Assembly (NCBI GenBank): GCA_016295005.1
Contig: JAEDMA010000049.1
Location: 1 to 10,263 of the forward strand
Direction: 5' to 3'
Length of the DNA stretch: 10,263 bases
Origin: Christensenellaceae bacterium
Lineage (GTDB): Bacteria; Bacillota; Clostridia; Christensenellales; Borkfalkiaceae
The notes beneath the pieces are model-generated. The model was not told where the DNA came from and did not search any database. It worked only from the letters and a program-made list of their open reading frames with translations. The position numbers and the translations under genes are program-made. Of this stretch, positions 6,556 through 10,263 are shown piece by piece. Positions within the stretch are counted from its first letter, which is position 1. Each line of letters starts with the position of its first letter.

Positions 6556-6912
6556 TTACTTGTTTAAGTTTGCTTTCGCTTTTTCCGCAAGGGCGGTAAA
6601 ACCTGCCGCGTCGGAAACGGCGATTTCGGCAAGAACCTTTCTGTTAAGATTGATTCCCGCGTTCTTCAAACCGAACATGAATTTGCTGTAAGACAAACCG
6701 TTAAGTCTTGCAGCCGCGTTGATTCTCGCAATCCACAACGAACGGAAGTCGCGTTTCTTGGATTTTCTGCCGATGTAAGCGTACATCTGCGCTTTCATTA
6801 CGGCTTCTCTCGCTACTCTGTATCTCTTACTTCTGCCGCCGAAATATCCTTTGGCAAGTTTTAATATTTTTCTACGCTTTTTAACTGCGTTTACGGCTCT
6901 TTTAATACGCAT
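6556..6912 (-). CDS. rplT: 50S ribosomal protein L20
   Basis: L20 binds 23S rRNA early in large-subunit assembly. In Bacillota it also represses its own operon by binding the infC leader. The 118 residues are the normal length. The basic N-terminal extension (MRIKRAVNAVKKRRKILKL, AKGYFGGRSKRYRVAREAVMKA) and the globular C-terminal half (LWIARINAAARLNGLSYS.FM.GLK.AGINLNRKVLAEIAV) match the family well. AAAGGAG lies about 10 nt before the ATG, and the gap from rpmI is 21 nt. It is the third gene of the infC-rpmI-rplT operon. Confidence 0.98.
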   Translation of the reverse strand: MRIKRAVNAVKKRRKILKLAKGYFGGRSKRYRVAREAVMKAQMYAYIGRKSKKRDFRSLWIARINAAARLNGLSYSKFMFGLKNAGINLNRKVLAEIAVSDAAGFTALAEKAKANLNK

Positions 6913-6933
6913 AATTATCTATCTCCTTTCACG

Positions 6934-7131
6934 TTATTTATTGTAAATAAGCGTTCTCATCGTCTTTTCCTGCGTTTTATCGACGTAAGCGCCATCACAC
7001 AAATTGTTCTTTCTCTTTCTGTCTTTCTTGGTAAGAATATGATTCTTTCCCGAGCATGCTCTCTTAATTTTGCCCGTAGCGGTTACTCTGAAACGTTTCT
7101 TAGCCGCGCTTTTGGTTTTCATTTTAGGCAT
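6934..7131 (-). CDS. rpmI: 50S ribosomal protein L35
   Basis: L35 is a small basic protein of the large subunit. The 65 residues are complete and show the family pattern: PKMKTKSAAKKRFRVTATGKIKR, the central SGKNHILTKKDRKRK, and a short C-terminus. A strong ribosome site GGAGGG lies about 8 nt before the ATG. It sits between infC and rplT in the classical three-gene order, 36 nt after infC. Confidence 0.98.
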   Translation of the reverse strand: MPKMKTKSAAKKRFRVTATGKIKRACSGKNHILTKKDRKRKNNLCDGAYVDKTQEKTMRTLIYNK

Positions 7132-7167
7132 AATTGTTACCCTCCGTTAGTTATTTATTGTTTTAAG

Positions 7168-7680
7168 TTACGCTTTGTTCGGCGCGAGCATCATCCATAT
7201 GCTTCTGCCTTCGGTAAGCGGTTGCTTTTCCATTGTACCGTAATCTTTCACGAGTTCGTAAAAGTTTTTCATTACTTCTATTCCGAGATTTGAGTGAGCC
7301 ATTTGTCTTCCGCGCATTCTTATGGAAACTTTTACTTTGTTTCCGCTCGTCAAAAACTTCTGCGCCTGTTTGGCTTTAACGTTAAGGTCGCCGACGTCTA
7401 TCGTCATCGAAAGCCATATCTCTTTGATTTCTACGACTTTCTGGTTTTTCTTGGCTTCCTTAGCCTTTTTCGTCAATTCGAAAAGATATTTCCCGTAATT
7501 CATTATTTTACATACGGGCGGCTGCGCCGTGGGAGAAATTTTAACAAGATCAAGCCCCGCTTCTTCCGCAAGAGCGTTGGCTTCTCTCGAACTCATTATT
7601 CCGAGTTGCGAACCGTCTTCCCCGATAACCCTTACTTCTCTGTCACGAACGTCTCCGTTTATCTGATGTTCTCTTTTAAT
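7168..7680 (-). CDS. infC: Translation initiation factor IF-3, AUU start codon
   Basis: IF3 binds the 30S subunit, keeps subunits apart and checks the start codon and initiator tRNA. From codon ATT at 7680 the protein is 170 residues, the family's normal length. The N-terminal domain has HQINGDVRDREVRVIGEDG, LGIM and LVKISPTAQPPVCKIMNYGKY; the C-terminal domain has KEIWLSMTIDVGDLNVKAKQAQKFL, KVSIRMRGRQM and MLAPNKA. The start is chosen because GAGAGG lies 9 nt upstream, homology begins right after it, and IF3 genes are known to use AUU as a rare start that IF3 itself discriminates against (autoregulation). An in-frame TTG at 7761 would add 27 residues, but it lies inside the terminator hairpin of the leader and is rejected. 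Confidence 0.95.
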   Translation of the reverse strand: MKREHQINGDVRDREVRVIGEDGSQLGIMSSREANALAEEAGLDLVKISPTAQPPVCKIMNYGKYLFELTKKAKEAKKNQKVVEIKEIWLSMTIDVGDLNVKAKQAQKFLTSGNKVKVSIRMRGRQMAHSNLGIEVMKNFYELVKDYGTMEKQPLTEGRSIWMMLAPNKA

Positions 7681-7689
7681 GGTTTTATA

Positions 7690-7695
7690 CCTCTC
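7690..7695 (-). promoter_or_regulatory. Ribosome binding site that fixes the infC AUU start
   Basis: GAGAGG on the minus strand (7695-7690) is followed by nine bases and ATT at 7680. No ATG, GTG or TTG lies at a proper distance from it in frame, so it points to AUU as the start codon. Confidence 0.75.
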
Positions 7696-7726
7696 AAAAA
7701 TATTTATCAAAAAGCCGAAGCCTTTT

Positions 7727-7765
7727 AAAACAAGAACGGGTTGCTTAAAACTTTTAAGCAACCCG
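7727..7765 (-). terminator. Leader terminator upstream of infC
   Basis: A perfect inverted repeat with 14-bp arms around a single centre base (7737-7750 and 7752-7765; in practice about 12 bp with a 5-nt loop) is followed on the minus strand by TTCTTGTTTT (7736-7727). It lies before the coding region, so it is an attenuator and not the end of an operon. The 5' end of the leader (GCTTAAA, 7861-7855) is complementary to part of the 3' arm (TTTAAGC) and could form a competing pairing. Confidence 0.85.
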
Positions 7766-7867
7766 TAAATTACGCAATACTCCGCGGTGAACGCGGTTTT
7801 TCAAGTATCGAGCCGATGAGAACGTTATCCGTCGGCGAGAAGGGTCGCTTCTTCTTTAAGCCTACTT

Positions 7868-7896
7868 ATAATACATTATTTGCGCCCGTTTGTCAA
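7868..7896 (-). promoter_or_regulatory. Sigma-A promoter of infC-rpmI-rplT
   Basis: On the minus strand a consensus TTGACA (7896-7891) and TATTAT (7873-7868) are separated by 17 bp. The predicted start is the G at about 7861. A perfect dyad CCGTTT-GTC-AAACGG (7886-7900) is centred on the -35 element and could be an operator or chance. Confidence 0.9.
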
Positions 7897-7925
7897 ACGG
7901 TTTTATGCGTTTTTTGCTTTTTTTA

Positions 7926-8801
7926 TTAAAATAATCTGCTTTTTGCGTGGAAACATACTCCTACGCCGTCCGGTCCGCTGTGCGAACCCGCCGTAGGATT
8001 GCATATTACCGTTTCTATGGTTACGTCGTTGCCGAAAGTTTCCTTTATTTTCGCGGCAAGTTTTTCGGCAAGCACGGGCGCGTCGGTATGCCCTATCGTT
8101 ATGCGGTGATTTTTAATATCTTCCTGATTATCCTGCATATAAGAAATTACTTTGTTAAGCGTGGCTTTGGTGCCGACGGCCTTATCGCACAAAGTCATAA
8201 CGCCGTCTTTACTGATATGTATTATCGGGTGAAGCCCTATCATATTGCCCATAAACGCCGCGACAGCTTTTATTCTTCCGCTGCGTTTGAAAAATTTAAG
8301 GTCTTCCACGAAAAAGAAGGTCGCGAACTTATCTATTTCCTTTTTGCCCCATTCGAGTATTTCGGGAATAGTTTTACCCGCAAGGTACAAATCGCCGACT
8401 TCTCTTACAATCGCGTACGCGCCCATCGTTATGGCTTTCGTATCGAGAGTATATACGGTGTTTTCGGGATATTTTTCTTTCAATTCTTTTACGGCTATGT
8501 TAAGGGCGTTGAAGGTTCCGCTCATAGCCGAAGAAAAGTGAACGTATAATACGTCCTGCCCCGCTTTTAAACAAGGTTCGAAGTATTCCTTATATATTTC
8601 GGGATTTAACGCGCTGGTTTTCGGCATTACGCCGCTTCTTAACTTATCGTAAAAAGGGCGCGGCTCGAACTTATCGAAGTCCACGTAAGGGAAAACTTCT
8701 TTGCCGTCGATTTCGTAGGGCATGCTGATAAGTTTCATCCCGTAATGCGCCGCGACTTCCGGCGTTATATCGGTATCGGTATCGGTGAATAAAGCGTACA
8801 T
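7926..8801 (-). CDS. DegV-family (fatty-acid-binding) protein
   Basis: DegV/FakB-type proteins bind a fatty acid in a deep pocket; in Bacillota the FakB members present it to the kinase FakA for phosphorylation. The 291-residue protein is complete. Visible motifs are the N-terminal FTDTDTDITPEV (5-16; usual form D-S/T-x-x-D-L), KTSALNPE (61-68), HFSSAMSGTFNA (88-99), LDTKAITMG (119-127), FVEDLKFFKRSGRI (164-177) and the C-terminal AGSHSGPDGVGVCF (271-284). GGAG lies about 10 nt before the ATG. It has its own promoter, diverges from plsX, and no clear terminator separates it from the infC promoter 30-60 bp downstream. Which fatty acid it binds, and whether it is a true FakB, cannot be told. 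Confidence 0.93.
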   Translation of the reverse strand: MYALFTDTDTDITPEVAAHYGMKLISMPYEIDGKEVFPYVDFDKFEPRPFYDKLRSGVMPKTSALNPEIYKEYFEPCLKAGQDVLYVHFSSAMSGTFNALNIAVKELKEKYPENTVYTLDTKAITMGAYAIVREVGDLYLAGKTIPEILEWGKKEIDKFATFFFVEDLKFFKRSGRIKAVAAFMGNMIGLHPIIHISKDGVMTLCDKAVGTKATLNKVISYMQDNQEDIKNHRITIGHTDAPVLAEKLAAKIKETFGNDVTIETVICNPTAGSHSGPDGVGVCFHAKSRLF

Positions 8802-8861
8802 ATATTTTTTCTCCGTTTTTCTTTTTCCTTAAAACGCGGTTTTTCGCGAATTAACTTAAAT

Positions 8862-8890
8862 ATTGTATAGCCCGTAGCCCGTTTTGTCAA
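8862..8890 (-). promoter_or_regulatory. Sigma-A promoter of the degV gene
   Basis: On the minus strand TTGACA (8890-8885) and TACAAT (8867-8862) are 17 bp apart. The predicted start at about 8855 gives a leader of roughly 54 nt. The spacer holds a tandem repeat, ACGGGCT-ACGGGCT, between the -35 and -10. Confidence 0.9.
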
Positions 8891-8939
8891 GATTTTTTAA
8901 AATTTTCCTTGCGTTATTCCGCCTTTTTCCGTTTCTCCG

Positions 8940-8968
8940 TTGACTAAAAGGCGTATAAATGGTAAAAT
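8940..8968 (+). promoter_or_regulatory. Sigma-A promoter of plsX
   Basis: TTGACT (8940-8945) and TAAAAT (8963-8968) have a 17-bp spacer. Transcription should begin at about 8974-8975, giving a leader of only about 15 nt that is mostly the ribosome site AGGAGA (8978-8983), 6 nt before the ATG. The hexamers are the same as those of the ruvC promoter. Confidence 0.85.
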
Positions 8969-8988
8969 ACTAAGTCGAGGAGAAACTT

Positions 8989-9996
8989 ATGATAAAAATT
9001 CTTGTTGATACTCTCGGCGGGGACAATTCCCCTTCAGCCAACGTAGAAGGTGCTGTTAAAGCCCTTTCTTCGATAGAAGATCTCGAAGTAGTTTTAGTCG
9101 GCGACGAGAAAGTTATTTCGGAACAACTCAAAAATTTCACTTTCGACGCAAGCCGTCTTTCGATAGTTCACGCGCCGGACGAAATTTCCTGCAACGATAA
9201 ACCCACCGAAGCAATCAAAACCAAAAAAGGAAGTTCACTTTATAAGTGTTACGAAATTTTAAGGACGGACGAAACCGTTCACGGTATGGTGAGCACGGGT
9301 TCCACGGGCGCCATTCTTGCGGGCGCGGTTTTAAGGCTCGGCAGAATAAAAGGAATCAAACGCCCTGCGTTCTGCCCCATACTCCCCACGATGAAAGGTA
9401 GCCTTGTAGGAATTTGCGACAGCGGCGCGAACGTGGACTGCGATTCCGTTCAACTTACCCAGTTTGCCGTTATGGCGGACTTATACCTTAAAAAGGCGTA
9501 CGGCGTAGAATCGCCGAAAGTGGCTTTGCTTAACGTAGGCGTGGAAGAAGAAAAAGGCGACTTATTGAGAAAAGAAACTTTCGCCGCGTTAAAAGCCAAC
9601 GATAAAATTAACTTCGTAGGCAATATGGAAGGCAGAGATTTACTTTCCGGCAATTACGATCTCGTCGTGTGCGACGGGTTTTCGGGAAACGTTTTGTTAA
9701 AGTCTACCGAGGGCGCGTGCCTTGAAATGCTGAAAATTCTTAAAAAGACGTTTATGAAGAATCTTAAAAACAGAATTGCCGCGGGCATTCTCAAAAAGGA
9801 CGTTTACGCCTTGAAAGATTTTATGGATTACAACAACTACGGCGGCGCGGTTCTTCTCGGCGCGAACAAAACGGTCGTCAAAGGACACGGTTCGAGCAAA
9901 GCCGTTTCCGTTTTCCACTGCATAGAACAAGCCTATAATATGGAAAAGAAAAATCTCCGCGAAGCCATTTCGCAGGCGGTCGCGCAAGCGGAATAA
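8989..9996 (+). CDS. plsX: Acyl-ACP:phosphate acyltransferase PlsX
   Basis: PlsX converts acyl-ACP and phosphate to acyl-phosphate, which PlsY uses to acylate glycerol-3-phosphate at the membrane; it is the first step of phospholipid synthesis in most Bacillota. The 335 residues are full length. Motifs are VDTLGGDNSP (6-15; usual D-A-M-G-G-D), VSTGSTGAILAG (101-112; usual SAGNTGA), DSGANVDC (144-151; usual DVGAN), LLNVGVEEEKGD (180-191), NFVGNMEGRDLL (208-219), VVCDGFSGNVLLKSTEG (226-242), YNNYGGAVLLG (281-291) and VVKGHGSSKAVSVFHCI (296-312). The start is supported by AGGAGA 6 nt upstream. A terminator follows at once, so it is monocistronic here, while in many relatives plsX is followed directly by acpP and rnc. 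Confidence 0.97.
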   Translation: MIKILVDTLGGDNSPSANVEGAVKALSSIEDLEVVLVGDEKVISEQLKNFTFDASRLSIVHAPDEISCNDKPTEAIKTKKGSSLYKCYEILRTDETVHGMVSTGSTGAILAGAVLRLGRIKGIKRPAFCPILPTMKGSLVGICDSGANVDCDSVQLTQFAVMADLYLKKAYGVESPKVALLNVGVEEEKGDLLRKETFAALKANDKINFVGNMEGRDLLSGNYDLVVCDGFSGNVLLKSTEGACLEMLKILKKTFMKNLKNRIAAGILKKDVYALKDFMDYNNYGGAVLLGANKTVVKGHGSSKAVSVFHCIEQAYNMEKKNLREAISQAVAQAE

Positions 9997-10031
9997 CCGG
10001 GTAGTTCCGTTCCCTTTTATAATAAAATAAA

Positions 10032-10063
10032 AAAAAGACTGAATCTTGCGGTTCGGTCTTTTT
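10032..10063 (+). terminator. Rho-independent terminator of plsX
   Basis: AAAAAGACTGAA (10032-10043) pairs with TTCGGTCTTTTT (10052-10063), 12 bp with one G-T pair and an 8-nt loop, with the T run on the 3' arm. The 5' A-run makes it T-A flanked on both sides, so it may also work on the other strand. It lies 36 nt after the plsX stop. Confidence 0.9.
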
Positions 10064-10263
10064 ATAATATCGGAAGTTTTATCTGAAAGCGCGCGAAGCG
10101 CATTTTCAAGGAAAACTGATGTTTTTTCAAACAAGAAGCGCAAAAACGTATGTTTTTGCTAAAACCCGATAGAGTTTAAAAGTTTTTATCGTTAGACAAA
10201 AACTTTACTTCTTATAGTTTATAATACAAGAAGTTACAAACTTGCTTGCAAGGGTTTGGAACT
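10064..10263. other. Intergenic region after plsX with small dyads and a possible 17-codon ORF
   Basis: No known gene is visible. A small plus-strand ORF (10119-10172, MFFQTRSAKTYVFAKTR) has AAGGA 6 nt before its ATG. Dyads are present at 10140-10159 (GCAAAAAC/GTTTTTGC, 4-nt loop), 10167-10191 (CGATA/TATCG around an AT-rich loop) and 10227-10248 (CAAGAAGTT/AACTTGCTTG with a bulged G). A TATAAT at 10220-10225 could be a -10 for a gene beyond the window, but no -35 sits at the right distance. It may be the leader region of the next gene. Confidence 0.4.

Larger units (their letters stand above)
7681..7861 (-). ncRNA. Structured leader of infC-rpmI-rplT (L20-leader type, candidate)
   Basis: From the predicted start at about 7861 to the infC start there are about 181 nt with no gene. 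The RNA can fold into a 5-bp hairpin (AGAAG/CTTCT, 7852-7838), a 5-bp hairpin (GCCGA/TCGGC, 7836-7812), and a long two-part hairpin at 7810-7775 (CGATACT with AGTATTG, then CCGCG with CGCGG, 7-nt bulge). Then come the terminator at 7765-7737 and a UUCG-loop hairpin at 7726-7709. One pair in the long hairpin is G-U in the minus-strand RNA but A-C in the plus strand, which supports folding of the minus transcript. The position and ending match the known Bacillota L20 leader, where L20 promotes termination. I could not test the fit to the L20 binding motif. Confidence 0.7.

Noticed and set aside
7681..7761. 27-residue N-terminal extension of IF3 from a TTG start
   Set aside because: The TTG is inside the terminator hairpin, has no ribosome site, and the extension lies before the point where IF3 homology begins.
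9697..10143. Minus-strand open frame of 148 codons overlapping the 3' end of plsX
   Set aside because: It runs antisense to a clear gene and across its terminator, and shows no recognisable family.
10193..10225. TAGACA and TATAAT as a promoter near the right edge
   Set aside because: The spacer is 21 bp, too long for a sigma-A promoter; only the -10-like hexamer is noted.
1..10263. CRISPR array, insertion sequence, tRNA, rRNA or phage genes
   Set aside because: I found no regularly spaced repeats, transposase, terminal inverted repeats, cloverleaf or phage-like protein; the window is a conserved core region.

Overview
The window is a stretch of ordinary chromosomal housekeeping DNA, most likely from an anaerobic, low-to-mid-GC Bacillota (Clostridia-like, possibly an uncultured gut lineage; the lineage is inference). 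The evidence is strong AGGAG-type ribosome binding sites, near-consensus sigma-A promoters (TTGACA, 17 bp, TATAAT-like), a lipobox serine protease, a DegV protein, and an infC-rpmI-rplT operon preceded by a structured leader that ends in a terminator. I saw no mobile elements, CRISPR arrays, tRNAs or rRNAs.

Layout. Everything from 1 to about 8855 is read on the minus strand; only plsX (8989-9996) is on the plus strand. In transcription order on the minus strand: degV (8801-7926) has its own promoter. A second strong promoter (7896-7868) starts the translation operon infC-rpmI-rplT (7680-6556). A weak hairpin follows, then trmH-like methyltransferase and yebC (6514-5035), then a 404-bp gap holding three hairpins, at least one a good terminator. 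A lipoprotein S1C (HtrA/DegP-like) protease (4630-3350) stands alone between its own promoter and a strong bidirectional-looking terminator. The Holliday-junction operon ruvC-ruvA-ruvB-queA (3248-125) follows, tightly packed with 1-9 nt gaps. A possible next gene begins at the window edge (11-1).

How it fits together. infC, rpmI and rplT encode IF3, L35 and L20; the SPOUT rRNA methylase and YebC (a ribosome-associated translation factor family) lie behind them, giving one translation block. RuvABC process Holliday junctions, and QueA makes the queuosine precursor epoxyqueuosine in tRNA. The common bacterial order yebC-ruvC-ruvA-ruvB-queA is kept here but is split by the protease gene. PlsX starts phospholipid synthesis and faces away from DegV, a fatty-acid-binding protein, so the two divergent genes share a lipid theme.

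The most interesting signals are regulatory, not new protein families: (1) the ruv operon promoter sits so close to the ruvC ATG that the mRNA should be leaderless or nearly so, and no Shine-Dalgarno exists; (2) infC has an AUU start behind a leader of about 180 nt with a near-perfect terminator, and a naive gene caller would start the protein at a TTG inside that terminator; (3) the long yebC 3' region contains several hairpins and helically phased ATAATAC repeats; (4) the 200 bp after plsX contains a small ORF with a good ribosome site and several dyads.
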